Source of the DNA: Dethiobacter alkaliphilus AHT 1
Lineage (GTDB): Bacteria > Bacillota > Dethiobacteria > Dethiobacterales > Dethiobacteraceae
Assembly (NCBI RefSeq): GCF_000174415.1
Contig: NZ_ACJM01000004.1
Span: 62,001-126,000, forward strand
DNA: 64,000 bases
Reading direction: 5' to 3'
Below the pieces are notes generated by a model. It saw only the letters and a list, made by a program, of their open reading frames with translations. It was not told the origin of the DNA and did not search any database. How positions within the stretch are numbered: position 1 is the stretch's first letter; the number at the start of each line of letters is the position of its first letter. Made by a program: the position numbers and the translations under genes. Below, piece after piece: positions 15,857 through 25,382 of this stretch.

Positions 15857-16486
15857 TTAATACAGTGCTCCCACCGGGCAGGCTTTTACACAGAGCAGGC
15901 ATTCTTTGCAAGTAGAGTCGGCCAGTTTCCCTTCATAAAAGGTTGATATTCTTCTGTTTAGCCCGCGGTGGGCAAAGCCTATCGCCCCTGCTTCAATTTT
16001 TTTATCAGCAGCAATACATTTTCCGCACAAAACACATCTGCTGCTGTCGAAGGTAAGTTTTTCTGCGCTGTCGTCATAAATATATTCCCGCTCTAATTTA
16101 TTCAGCCGGGGCAAGCCAAGCTTCAGACCCCGTTCCCCGGCAATTTTCTGCAAAGCACAACTCTTGTTTTTGGGGCAATTATCGCAATCAAGACGATGGT
16201 CGGAGAGTAGAAGTTCAAAAGCTGTTCTTACCAACCGGTCAACAGCCGGTGTCCGCGTACTAACCTTCATCCCATCACTGACGCGCACAGCACAGGCGGT
16301 CACCGGTTTTTTTCTGCCGTCCACCTCCACAAAGCAGAGCCGGCAGCATGCAGAAGGTCTCCCTTCCTCTTTTACTGCACAAAGGTGGGCAATATAAATA
16401 TCATTTTCCAGAGCAATAAAAAGCAGTTTTTCACCCTCCGGGGCAGTGAGTTCACGCCCGTCGATATACAATGTGACTTTGTTCAT
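15857..16486 (-). CDS. HoxU/NuoG-N-like iron-sulfur subunit of an NAD(P)H diaphorase
   Basis: The 209-residue protein starts with a [2Fe-2S] ferredoxin domain (HLCAVKEEGRPSACCRLCFVEV, cysteines about 35-52), then an HC3-type site (HRLDCDNCPKNKSCALQ, about 96-112) and two [4Fe-4S] motifs (CVLCGKCIA at about 155, CKECLLCVKACPVGALY at the C-terminus). This is the small NuoG-like electron wire of HoxEFU or HymABC-type modules. Its ATG overlaps the TGA of the nuoF-like gene. It probably passes electrons from NADH to a partner that is not encoded here. Confidence 0.88.
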   Translation of the reverse strand: MNKVTLYIDGRELTAPEGEKLLFIALENDIYIAHLCAVKEEGRPSACCRLCFVEVDGRKKPVTACAVRVSDGMKVSTRTPAVDRLVRTAFELLLSDHRLDCDNCPKNKSCALQKIAGERGLKLGLPRLNKLEREYIYDDSAEKLTFDSSRCVLCGKCIAADKKIEAGAIGFAHRGLNRRISTFYEGKLADSTCKECLLCVKACPVGALY

Positions 16487-18375
16487 TTTTTCTCACTTCC
16501 TTTCTCACCCGGCAGTACAGGTGGAGAAAGTTTTTCTACTGCATCATATTCCGGCGGACAAGCCTTCAGGCAGTTATCACACTTCACGCACTTATCCTGT
16601 GTAATGGCCTTAATACCGTCTTCTCTGGTGTATATCGCCTCTGTGGGACAGCTTCCCACACAAGCGCTGCACAACTTACTGCACTTTTGGGGGACTATGT
16701 AATAGGCAATTAAATCTTTACACATCCGGGCCGGACAGCGCCCTTCCTCAAGGTGCGCTTCATACTCATCCCTGAAATACCGCAGTGTGGTTAGCACCGG
16801 GTTAGGCGCGGTGCCGCCCAGATTACACAACGATCCGTCCCTCACATCCTCCGCCAGCTCTAAAAGCAGGTCAAGATCGGACAAACTCCCTTTGCCCTGG
16901 GTTATAGCTGTCAAAATATCTAGCATATGTTTAGTGCCCAGGCGGCAAAAAGTACATTTACCGCAGGACTCATGCTGGGTAAACTCCAGAAAGTAACGGG
17001 CAACCGTTACCATACAGTCGTTTTCATCGAGGACAACAATTCCTCCCGAACCCATAATTGCCCCGGCGTCATGCAGTGAATCAAAGTCAATGGGTATATC
17101 CAGAGCATCTTCGGGCAGGCACCCGCCGGAAGGGCCCCCGATTTGGACAGCTTTGAATTTTTTATCATTTGGTATCCCTTCGCCCACATCGTAAATTAAA
17201 CGACGCAAGGTTGTACCCATGGGTACTTCCACAAGCCCGGAATTTTTTATTTTACCCACCAGGGCAAAAACCGCGGTGCCCGGGTTTTGTTCTGTACCTT
17301 TTTGCCTGAACCAGTGGGCGCCGTTTTTGACAATACCGGGTACATAAGCAAAAGTCTTAACGTTATTTAAAACAGTGGGTTTTCCATATAAACCGGAAAC
17401 AGCCATGCGCGGTGGCCTGGTCTCCGGGATACCCATATTTCCGGCCATGGAATTTATCAGGGCTGTACCCTCACCACAAACAAAGGCACCGGATCCCTCA
17501 AAAATCTCAATATCAAAAGAAAAGTCACTGCCCAGTATGTTTTTGCCCAAAAGCCCCTTTTCCTTTGCCTGGCTGATGGCAATTCTTAGCCTGCTTGTGG
17601 CCTTGGGATACTCGGCGCGGACATAGATATAGCCTTTGGATGCTCCCACCGCATAGCCGCAAATGGCCATCCCCTCCAGAACCAGATGCGGGTTAGACTC
17701 CAAAATGGCCCGGTCCATAAAAGCTCCGGGATCTCCTTCATCAGCGTTACAGACCACATATTTTTCTTTATCATCCTGTTGGCTGCATTTTTCCCATTTC
17801 ACACCGGCGGGAAAACCGGCTCCGCCTCTACCTCTTAAGCGGGCGGACTTTACTTCTTCAATAACAGCTGCAGAGCTTTTATCCAAAGCACCCACCAAGC
17901 CGCGGTAGCCTTCTACCGCCAGATAATGGTCTATATCCTCCGGATTAATAAATCCGCATTGCTCCAGAATCAGTTTTTCTTCGTAAAACCCTCTGGGAAA
18001 ATCGGCTAATGTGGGAAAAGAATCATTAGGTTCAATTGCAGCCAGCGCAAAGTCAAAACAAGGGTCATCATTTGCCAAAAAATCCTCCACCAAGCGCTCA
18101 ACCAAATCCTCATCAAGCTTACCGTATAAAAGAGCAGGGAATCCGGGTTTTTTGATTAGTACCAGCGGCTCCGCATAGCAGTGGCCCATACAACCCACTT
18201 CCATTACCCTTGCATCCAGTTCTTTGCGCTGAATTTCACTTATAAAAGCATCCTTTACTTTCAGGGCCCCTGACGCCATACTGCAGGTAGCAACTCCCAC
18301 ACAAACCAGCGTTGTTCCTTGCTTTTCATCAATTCTCTGCTTTGCTTCTGCCCTAAGGAGTTCAAACTTCGTCAT
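16483..18375 (-). CDS. NuoF/HymB-like flavoprotein of an NADH-dependent redox complex
   Basis: 630 residues from the ATG at 18375, which has GGAGGAGG upstream and follows the previous stop by 1 nt. The N-terminal thioredoxin-like [2Fe-2S] domain has VATCSM and VGCMGHCYAE. The FMN and NADH-binding core has RLRGRGGAGFPAGVKW and the NuoF [4Fe-4S] site ESCGKCTFCRLGT. The C-terminus carries two ferredoxin motifs (CSKLCSACVGSCP and CVKCDNCLKACP). This layout is that of HymB, HndC and electron-bifurcating hydrogenase or formate dehydrogenase beta subunits. No catalytic hydrogenase subunit is next to it. Confidence 0.93.
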   Translation of the reverse strand: MTKFELLRAEAKQRIDEKQGTTLVCVGVATCSMASGALKVKDAFISEIQRKELDARVMEVGCMGHCYAEPLVLIKKPGFPALLYGKLDEDLVERLVEDFLANDDPCFDFALAAIEPNDSFPTLADFPRGFYEEKLILEQCGFINPEDIDHYLAVEGYRGLVGALDKSSAAVIEEVKSARLRGRGGAGFPAGVKWEKCSQQDDKEKYVVCNADEGDPGAFMDRAILESNPHLVLEGMAICGYAVGASKGYIYVRAEYPKATSRLRIAISQAKEKGLLGKNILGSDFSFDIEIFEGSGAFVCGEGTALINSMAGNMGIPETRPPRMAVSGLYGKPTVLNNVKTFAYVPGIVKNGAHWFRQKGTEQNPGTAVFALVGKIKNSGLVEVPMGTTLRRLIYDVGEGIPNDKKFKAVQIGGPSGGCLPEDALDIPIDFDSLHDAGAIMGSGGIVVLDENDCMVTVARYFLEFTQHESCGKCTFCRLGTKHMLDILTAITQGKGSLSDLDLLLELAEDVRDGSLCNLGGTAPNPVLTTLRYFRDEYEAHLEEGRCPARMCKDLIAYYIVPQKCSKLCSACVGSCPTEAIYTREDGIKAITQDKCVKCDNCLKACPPEYDAVEKLSPPVLPGEKGSEKK

Positions 18376-18376
18376 A

Positions 18377-18892
18377 CTATTCCTCCTCCCCGGGCTTCTC
18401 CCCGTTCCCATTTGCTTCTAGAGATAAAAGTATACCATCAACTCTTGTAGGCGTCACACTGCCTTCCATCTGTTCATCAACCACCACCACAGGCGCCATT
18501 GTACAGCAGCCAACACAGGCCACACGTTCCAGGCCGTACTTCCTGTCGGGTGTGGTCTCTCCTTCGGAAATATTAAGCCGCCTGGCAAAGGAATCCATGG
18601 CGATTTGTCCACCCACAATATAACAGGCTGTACCCATACAAACTTTGATTTGATGCTCACCCGGAGGGTGGAAGCGAAACTGATTATAAAAAGTAGCCAC
18701 TCCATAAACATCAACTGCTGCCATTCCCATAGCATCCGCCACTTTTTCCAACGCCGGCCTGGGTAAATACCCGAGCCGTTCCTGGATACTTTGCAGTATG
18801 GGAATCAGGTTCCTTCTGTTAATTTCAGAACTTGTCAGGATTTCATCAACACTGTTTAAAATCTCTTCTCTTTCACCTTCTAACAAATTCAC
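18377..18892 (-). CDS. NuoE/HymA-like thioredoxin-fold [2Fe-2S] subunit
   Basis: The 171-residue protein has the NuoE pattern: LIPILQSIQERLGYLPRPAL, VYGVATFYNQFRF, and the four Cys in CMGTACYIVGG and ACVGCCTMAPVVVVDE. It forms the peripheral [2Fe-2S] site of the same complex as the next two genes. It is the first gene of the operon. The region 18893-19101 upstream shows no gene. Confidence 0.93.
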   Translation of the reverse strand: MNLLEGEREEILNSVDEILTSSEINRRNLIPILQSIQERLGYLPRPALEKVADAMGMAAVDVYGVATFYNQFRFHPPGEHQIKVCMGTACYIVGGQIAMDSFARRLNISEGETTPDRKYGLERVACVGCCTMAPVVVVDEQMEGSVTPTRVDGILLSLEANGNGEKPGEEE

Positions 18893-19101
18893 AGCCGAAT
18901 CCTCCCTTCATCATATAATGATATGCATGTCGGGTTCTTATTAGATTAAGTTCAAAGCGGAACTTGGATATATTAGGCAAATTCTATAGCCACTGTAAAA
19001 TCCCTGCTGTTGTCACCATGCCAAAGAAGTTTCTGTACAAAAAAAACCCGGGTTTCAATTCCCGTGGCCTAATATTTTTGGAGCGGTGAGAATAGTTAAT
19101 C

Positions 19102-20490
19102 CTAATGGCTTTGCTGCTCATACAAATACCTTAAGTAGTAGATTGGTTTTTTGTAAGTTTTAGCCCAGCTATCAGGATCATCCATCTCCTCTGCGGTGAG
19201 TCGGTGGTCCCTGAAGTTCACTTCAATTAAATACGGCTTACCACCGGTATCAATACCAATATCCAGTCCTACATCCCCAATGTCCTGCAATCCTCTTTCC
19301 AATGCCTCACAAATTATGATACTTACCTTGTGTATCTCCTCAGTGATACTTGCGTATTTGCCGGCAAAAACTGCTCCCAAAACCTTTTCTATTGGCAGGC
19401 CCTGTCCTCCTGAAGCTACATTTGTAATATGGCTTCCAGATACACCAACCCTGGTTCCCCAACTAGATAAAGACCAGGCGCCGGTACCGTCTTTTTGCAC
19501 AGTCACCCTTAAATCAAATGGTTTACCGTTAATATGGGCCAGGTCTATGCCCTGCTGCACAATGTATAATCTGCCGCCCATAATGTCTTCCAGGCCCACA
19601 AGCAAGTCTTCGATTTTTCCTTTAGCGCTTTCGTTGTTATCATCTGTGCGATAGCTGGCGACATAATGTTCCGGGGATGATTTTGCAAGCTTTATTATGC
19701 CTAAGCCCAGACTTCTCCGTACAGGTTTTAGATAAACCGTTGCATGCTTCAACGTCATTTCTCTAATAGTCTCCGGTCCTTGTAATAATTTTGTTTCAGG
19801 AATATAAGCCCTGGCCTGAGAATCATTTTGCAACAATTTAGCGATCTGCCATTTGCTAAAAGCAGTAATCCGATTTATGGCCATCATATTTTGCATCTCT
19901 TGTTTTAATAAACTGATTTCTTGATCTTTGGTACTTCCCCTGGGAAAAGATATGCGATTATGAATTACATCCGGTAAAGGAAGCCTACGCTGCTGCCAAC
20001 CAGGTATACCCCCATGGTCTCGCACCCTAAGATAACCTTCTACAGATTTGTCCTGCCGGTTAACATCAGACAAGCTAAAAATGTAGACCAGCGAAGACGA
20101 CTCTTCCCCTGCGTCTGCATAGAAATCAAATTCTTCTCTGGTGCTCTTGCCGCTCATATATTTCTCCAATAACCTTTTTGCCGTCAGAACACCAATCACA
20201 GGACCGATTTTTATACTATTTCGCTTGATTACAGTGACCCCAACAGAGATATTCTGCGGAACTTTAAGCGCACTAAAAAGGGAAGGCGTCATCCACACTA
20301 AGGTATGAAATTCTGATTTCTGCTCTGAGACTGTCACTATTTTTGCCGATGCTTCAAATGACCCCAAAATAACCTTGCAATAACTATTTTCCTTTATCAT
20401 TAATTTCTCAGCCAGTTCTTTATTAACACAAATCATTTCCTCATCTGTTTTATAAAAATAGGGAACTAATTTACAATTAATTGGTTTCAT
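19102..20490 (-). CDS. YheC/YheD family ATP-grasp protein
   Basis: The 462-residue protein has the full two-part form: an N-terminal beta domain of about 105 residues (CKVILGSFEASAKIV), then IGPVIGVLTAKRLL, the PDVIHNRISFPRG motif, the nucleotide region TVYLKPVRRSLGLGIIKL, RLYIVQQGIDLAHINGKPFDLRV, and the metal-binding YLIEVNFRDHRLT. It is the last gene of a four-gene operon and its start overlaps the previous gene by 14 nt. The NFRDHR variant resembles that of the gene at 24119 (NGRDLR), unlike the NSKP/NGKP form of the others. Confidence 0.88.
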   Translation of the reverse strand: MKPINCKLVPYFYKTDEEMICVNKELAEKLMIKENSYCKVILGSFEASAKIVTVSEQKSEFHTLVWMTPSLFSALKVPQNISVGVTVIKRNSIKIGPVIGVLTAKRLLEKYMSGKSTREEFDFYADAGEESSSLVYIFSLSDVNRQDKSVEGYLRVRDHGGIPGWQQRRLPLPDVIHNRISFPRGSTKDQEISLLKQEMQNMMAINRITAFSKWQIAKLLQNDSQARAYIPETKLLQGPETIREMTLKHATVYLKPVRRSLGLGIIKLAKSSPEHYVASYRTDDNNESAKGKIEDLLVGLEDIMGGRLYIVQQGIDLAHINGKPFDLRVTVQKDGTGAWSLSSWGTRVGVSGSHITNVASGGQGLPIEKVLGAVFAGKYASITEEIHKVSIIICEALERGLQDIGDVGLDIGIDTGGKPYLIEVNFRDHRLTAEEMDDPDSWAKTYKKPIYYLRYLYEQQSH

Positions 20491-21580
20491 TATTGGCTAC
20501 CCCATACAAGAATTTAGCGTACTTAACCGGATTGCTATAAGCCCGCTGTATCAGCTCTTTGTCTTGAGATCTGCGAACACTTATTTTTGACGGCTTGGAA
20601 TTTACTTCTATCAGCCATAAACTGCCACCCACATCCAATGCCATATCAATGGCCAATTCCCCCAGCCTGCCGAAGTTTTCCTCTAATTTACTGCAAACAG
20701 TAAGAGCCAACAGATCAATGCGTTGAGAGATGGTGGGGTATTCTTGCGGAAACACCTGCGGCACTATTTTTTCAAACTTTTCCACAGTTGCCCCGCTGCT
20801 CACATTAGTAACAATACTACCGGGGGGGGCTAACCGCACTGATTTATCCACTACTTCCCAGGAGCCCAGATGGTTTTTTTGTACTAACAGTCTAATATCA
20901 AAAGGGTTATTATTTAGACTTGCTAATTCTATCCCCTGTTGAATAATAACGTTTTTATCTTTTAATTTTCCCTGAATTAACCTGCTGTAAAGTCCTTCCA
21001 TGGTCAGGGTATCACTACGGTTTCGCCCCTTTTCCCGATAATAGACAGCCACAACATTTTCATAAGCTTTCTTTACTTTATATATATTTTTCCCCATGCT
21101 GTCATCGGTAGCTTTGATATAGGCAAATTGGTTTTTCTGCAGCAGCTTAGTGAGGTAGCAGGGATGATTATAAAGATGTGTCTCAGGAAGATATTTGCTA
21201 ATTTCGGGATAAGCCGTCAACGTTTCGTAAGTTATCCATTTTCCAAAAGAATTTCTGGTATTGATATAAGGGATCTTATAAATTTCCTTAAAGCGATTCC
21301 TGATTAATTTTGCACTCTGCCGCTCGCTTGAATCCAGTGTTGCCCTGTCATAGATAACATGGGGGAAAGGAAAGGTGTCTGGTTTCCATATATTATCTTC
21401 CTTGCTGTAGCAAAGGCCGTTAATACGCTTTTCCCACCAATCCATGTTAAATGTGGCAAATGCAACTAAGGTAATACCTTCTTTAACCGCTTCCTTTGCA
21501 AGTAACTGAATACCAGGGGGAATTTGCCCATTAGCTAAGCGTAAATAGATTTTTTTTTCCACAAATAAGCCCAGTATCAT
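20477..21580 (-). CDS. YheC/YheD family ATP-grasp protein, short form
   Basis: The 367-residue protein lacks the N-terminal beta domain and begins directly with ILGLFVEKKI. It has PHVIYDRATLDSS, YIKATDDSMGKNIYKVKK, NVIIQQGIELASLNNNPFDIRL and LWLIEVNSKPSKIS. The ATG overlaps the TGA of the preceding gene (ATGA), so translation is coupled. With its neighbours it probably forms a set of related ligases working on the same material. Confidence 0.88.
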   Translation of the reverse strand: MILGLFVEKKIYLRLANGQIPPGIQLLAKEAVKEGITLVAFATFNMDWWEKRINGLCYSKEDNIWKPDTFPFPHVIYDRATLDSSERQSAKLIRNRFKEIYKIPYINTRNSFGKWITYETLTAYPEISKYLPETHLYNHPCYLTKLLQKNQFAYIKATDDSMGKNIYKVKKAYENVVAVYYREKGRNRSDTLTMEGLYSRLIQGKLKDKNVIIQQGIELASLNNNPFDIRLLVQKNHLGSWEVVDKSVRLAPPGSIVTNVSSGATVEKFEKIVPQVFPQEYPTISQRIDLLALTVCSKLEENFGRLGELAIDMALDVGGSLWLIEVNSKPSKISVRRSQDKELIQRAYSNPVKYAKFLYGVANNETN

Positions 21581-24048
21581 ATTAATTGCTCCTCAGGTTT
21601 TCTTGTATCTTTGGCAATAAACCCTGAAAGATAAATAGCATATTCTATGGGGCTGTTATGACACCTTTCAAATGCTTCGGCATTATTTAACTTCTTAATG
21701 CTGACTTTCAGGGGCTTGCCATTTACCTCAATGAGCCATAGTTTTCCACTCTTATCAATGGCCATATCTAATCCCAGTTCTACAAAATCACCAAATTTAT
21801 CTTCAATGCTCTCTACTATTTTACGCCCGGCAGTAATTATTTCCTGATACATATCAGTGCTATTAATACACTCTTGGTTATTTAATTCATCTAAGACCGT
21901 GTTAAAGTCTGCTACCGCCCCTCCACTTCTTGGGCTGGTAACAACGCTTCCGGGAGCCGCTATTCTGGCAACAATATATGTGGGCTGCCAACTGCCTTGC
22001 CAGTCTTTTTGATATAAAAGCCGAAAATCAAAGGGGTAGACTTTATAATATGACAGCTCAATTGTTTCCTGAACTATATAACCCCAACCAATCTCCAGGT
22101 ACTTACCCAGCATTTCATCTAAATCATCAAGGGTGGGCAGATGAATAATTTCATTTGTATCATCGTCTCTAAACTCCACAATATAGCTTGCGCCGGGGCC
22201 ACGCTTGAGACGATAGATCCCCTTTCCTTTGTATAACATGTCTGGTTTCAGATAGATGCTTTGATACTTTTCGAGAAAATCTGCAATATCAGATTTGGAG
22301 CTATAAACTATTGTATCCGGCAGATATTTTTTCACGCCGGGGGTGTTTTTAAGGGCCTGGATGGTTTCCCACTTTCCCAGCTTAGGCAAACTATTAATGA
22401 CACGATAATCGCTATCCAGCTTATTTCTTAATTCGAAACCATAGCTTCTCTCACCAAAACAGCGATCATATATTACCTTGGGCAGCGGCACTATGCGGCT
22501 AATCCATGTGCTGCCATCCCACAAAAGTGCTCTGATCAACTTATTTTCCCAGTCAATATCCCCGATGCTAAAAAAGCAACAAATTCCTGCCACTGACTTT
22601 GTTTTATTTGTAAATTGGTAATACACCCTATCGGTTTTTCCGCCTACCAGAGCTGCTGCTTTTTTGGGGCTGATAAACACTCCGATTAAAGGCCCTAACT
22701 CCAAATGGCCCGGTTCTATAACCCTTACCTGCAGTTCTGTATCTTCCGGTATAAACACTGTGGTTTTTAAATCCCGGGATAAAGTTAGCTTATTTTCCCC
22801 CAGGCTGTTGTTTTTGCTGATTTCCTTTCTTAATAACAGGGAAGCAGAACCTACAGTTAGTCTAACGTAAGCTTTTTCATGGTCTAAATTAAACTCTTTG
22901 GATTGCTTTGGTGTAAGAAATAAAGTTTGCTGTAAATCCGATTCCAGATAACAGACTCTGCATTTTTGCATTAAGCTTTCTTTGGCCAGATAACAAGCAT
23001 ACTCCATGGGACGGGATAACACATCACTTAATTCTTCATCATTAAACAGGTCATAAAACATAGCTTTTGATGGCATGCTGTTTACTTCCAGAAGCCAGCA
23101 ATCCGCATTTTTATCCACAGCAATGTCCAGCGCAATTTCCCCCACAGGAGCAAAGGCCTTTTCAACAGTTTCTGCAGTAAGTACAGCCAGTTGTTTAAGC
23201 CTCGCACTGAGATTATTGAACTTTGAGCCACACTTCGATATTAGAAATGATTCCACACGCTCAATATTTTCCCAATTGCCCAATGCAGTAATTTCACTAT
23301 TACTTGGACCTACCTTGGCACACAAAGAGGCATGCCACATGTTACTGCCGTCTTTTTGCATAAGCGCCCGGACATCAAATACCCTGTCCTCGTATTTTGC
23401 CAACTCTAACCCTTGCTGAACTATATATTTCTCAGTACCCATTACGGGAAACTGAGTCCGCAGATCATGTAATTCTTCCACACGGCCAAATTTATAATTC
23501 ATTCTGTCTTTACCTTTACCCCTGTATTGAAACCTGATCTTCCCATTATCGTTAACTAAAATAATCAGGCCCATGGCCTTTAAACCATGTACAGGTTTGA
23601 GAACGGCTTTGCCGTATTTTTTTAGCAGACTATAAATCTGGTCGCTCTCTTCAAAAAAAGAGGTCTCCGGCAGGAAGTCTCTGATTTCCGAAAACCTGTC
23701 TAGTGCCTGATGGGTTTCCCACTTCCAAAAACCGATCTTCTCATTTACAAACCGCAGCGTTGGTATTTCCATCAGTTTTCTTCTGATTTTCGCCGGGCAG
23801 GAGTGAGCCTGATCATAAATAACCGATGGCATGCTCAATGTCTTCTTTTCCCATAAGCCGCCCAGAAGGCTATAGCCATTTACCTCCATACGCTCAAAGT
23901 CAATATCATCATAGGAAAAAAAGATAACTCCCATATTCTTTTTTTCCGCTGCATCACTTAAACACTGCGCACTCTTTAAGGTTTTGTTTTTACTTAGTAT
24001 TCTGATATATGCCGGGCCTGATAGCACGCCATTACACAGGGTTCTCAA
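21577..24048 (-). CDS. Two-domain YheC/YheD ATP-grasp fusion protein
   Basis: About 823 residues, twice the usual size. The first half (about 1-365) is a short-form ATP-grasp unit: PSVIYDQAHS, AVLKPVHGLKAMGLI, YIVQQGLELAKYEDRVFDVR, CWLLEVNSMPSKAM. The second half (about 366-823) is a long-form unit with its own beta domain, LGPLIGVFIS, PKVIYDRCFG, YLKPDMLYKGKGIYRLKR, YIVQETIELSYYKVYPFDFR and LWLIEVNGKPLKVS. Both halves keep the E-x-N metal motif, so both may be active. Start: a TTG at 24048 fits AGAGGTG best; a GTG at 24057 is in frame. Confidence 0.88.
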   Translation of the reverse strand: MRTLCNGVLSGPAYIRILSKNKTLKSAQCLSDAAEKKNMGVIFFSYDDIDFERMEVNGYSLLGGLWEKKTLSMPSVIYDQAHSCPAKIRRKLMEIPTLRFVNEKIGFWKWETHQALDRFSEIRDFLPETSFFEESDQIYSLLKKYGKAVLKPVHGLKAMGLIILVNDNGKIRFQYRGKGKDRMNYKFGRVEELHDLRTQFPVMGTEKYIVQQGLELAKYEDRVFDVRALMQKDGSNMWHASLCAKVGPSNSEITALGNWENIERVESFLISKCGSKFNNLSARLKQLAVLTAETVEKAFAPVGEIALDIAVDKNADCWLLEVNSMPSKAMFYDLFNDEELSDVLSRPMEYACYLAKESLMQKCRVCYLESDLQQTLFLTPKQSKEFNLDHEKAYVRLTVGSASLLLRKEISKNNSLGENKLTLSRDLKTTVFIPEDTELQVRVIEPGHLELGPLIGVFISPKKAAALVGGKTDRVYYQFTNKTKSVAGICCFFSIGDIDWENKLIRALLWDGSTWISRIVPLPKVIYDRCFGERSYGFELRNKLDSDYRVINSLPKLGKWETIQALKNTPGVKKYLPDTIVYSSKSDIADFLEKYQSIYLKPDMLYKGKGIYRLKRGPGASYIVEFRDDDTNEIIHLPTLDDLDEMLGKYLEIGWGYIVQETIELSYYKVYPFDFRLLYQKDWQGSWQPTYIVARIAAPGSVVTSPRSGGAVADFNTVLDELNNQECINSTDMYQEIITAGRKIVESIEDKFGDFVELGLDMAIDKSGKLWLIEVNGKPLKVSIKKLNNAEAFERCHNSPIEYAIYLSGFIAKDTRKPEEQLI

Positions 24049-24118
24049 CAAATTCACCTCTACTTAAGTCAATATATACCCAATGCCCTTTGCTTCTTTC
24101 CCCACCGTTATCAGCAGG

Positions 24119-25228
24119 TCAACGCCGCGCGCTGCAATACTTTGGCCCAACCTGGAATGTTTTCTTATCCAGCAAATACTTACCATAATCAATGGGTGTG
24201 GTAAATGTTGCTTCCCACGTTTTATAAAGCCCTGCGTTTCTAAATGTGATGCGTAGATCCCTACCGTTACATTCAATAAACTTCACCGAGCCATCCTCTG
24301 CAATCCCCAGATCCAGACCCAAGTCTGCCAGTCCGGGATATGCTTCTTCCAAGACCCTTGCCGCTCTGGTAGAAAAACCTTCTATTTCCTCTAAGAGATG
24401 AACTTTGTTAAATGATTCATTTAATAAAACATCGCAAGGATAAGTTTTGCCTCCTCTGGCCACATTGGTAACAAAATTCCTTCCCTTAGCAACCTTCCCA
24501 ACCACACCTGTAACTTGCCACTTTCCTTCTCCATTTTTCTGACAGGAAATCCGCAGGTCATATACACTCCCGCCGTATTTTGCTAGGGGAATATACTCTT
24601 GCACTAAATACGTTCCCGCGGCAAGCTTCCTCTGCAGAATAGGTGGTATCACCTTTGTAAAGGTAATATCAATCCAACTCTTTTTCTTTTGGCTGTACAT
24701 TGTCAACACAAATTCCTTATTCTTTTCAATTTTCATTAAACCATTTCCGAGGCTGCTGCTGTTGGGCTTAATAATTACCTTGTCATATGCCGTTAGCATA
24801 TTTTGAACAGAATCGTCAGTTGCTTTTTGGGTTTTGGGAAGATATTGATGCAGATTCTTGTCTCGCTTCAGTAGTTGATACACTTCAAGCTTGGGGTACC
24901 TATTCCAGGGATTATAAAGAATTTTGCCTTCCTTTTGCAATTCAGTGAAGACAGCTCGTTTTTTTTTAGAAAAATATAGTCCGCGGTTATGAATAACTTT
25001 TGGGACGGAAACAATAACTTTTTCATATTCACTATGTTCGTTCTGTACATAAGCGGAGATCTCTCTTTGCGCGGCTTCAAGATCCCTAAATCGGAAAAAG
25101 CACAGTGAAATGCCATTTTTTCTGGCTGCTTCCTCGTAGAAAGCTATATGCTCATAGCCGGTTCTTTTAGAGGGAATACCCTGGAACACAGCATTGCTTA
25201 CCAAAATCCCCAAACACTCATTACTCAA
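24119..25228 (-). CDS. YheC/YheD family ATP-grasp protein, short form
   Basis: About 369 residues. A TTG at 25228 sits 6-8 nt after AAAGGGGTG; a GTG at 25237 overlaps that ribosome site and is less likely. The protein lacks the N-terminal beta domain. Motifs: PKVIHNRGLYFSKKK, VIIKPNSSSLGNGLMKIEK, YLVQEYIPLAKYGGSVYDLRI, and VKFIECNGRDLRITF. It is the first gene of the four-gene ATP-grasp operon and follows a sigma-K-like promoter. Confidence 0.87.
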   Translation of the reverse strand: MSNECLGILVSNAVFQGIPSKRTGYEHIAFYEEAARKNGISLCFFRFRDLEAAQREISAYVQNEHSEYEKVIVSVPKVIHNRGLYFSKKKRAVFTELQKEGKILYNPWNRYPKLEVYQLLKRDKNLHQYLPKTQKATDDSVQNMLTAYDKVIIKPNSSSLGNGLMKIEKNKEFVLTMYSQKKKSWIDITFTKVIPPILQRKLAAGTYLVQEYIPLAKYGGSVYDLRISCQKNGEGKWQVTGVVGKVAKGRNFVTNVARGGKTYPCDVLLNESFNKVHLLEEIEGFSTRAARVLEEAYPGLADLGLDLGIAEDGSVKFIECNGRDLRITFRNAGLYKTWEATFTTPIDYGKYLLDKKTFQVGPKYCSARR

Positions 25229-25256
25229 GTATTTCACCCCTTTATAAGGCTTGTGC

Positions 25257-25284
25257 TATATTATGATGAGCATAAGTTATTTGT
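25257..25284 (-). promoter_or_regulatory. Candidate sigma-K promoter of the ATP-grasp operon
   Basis: On the minus strand AC (25284-25283), 17 nt, then CATAATATA (25265-25257), which fits the sigma-K pattern AC-N16/17-CATANNNTA. It lies about 30 bp before the operon's first start codon. It would place expression in the late mother cell. Confidence 0.45.
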
Positions 25285-25382
25285 GACGGGATATATCACT
25301 GTCTGAGTTAGACAGGGCCACATAAACGTCCCCAATAAAAAACGGCAACCCACAGGTCACCGCAGTATCATTTACATACTTT

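Noticed and set aside
19040..19075. Possible terminator upstream of the ATP-grasp gene end
   Set aside because: CCCGGG with a later CCCG gives only weak pairing and no good T run.
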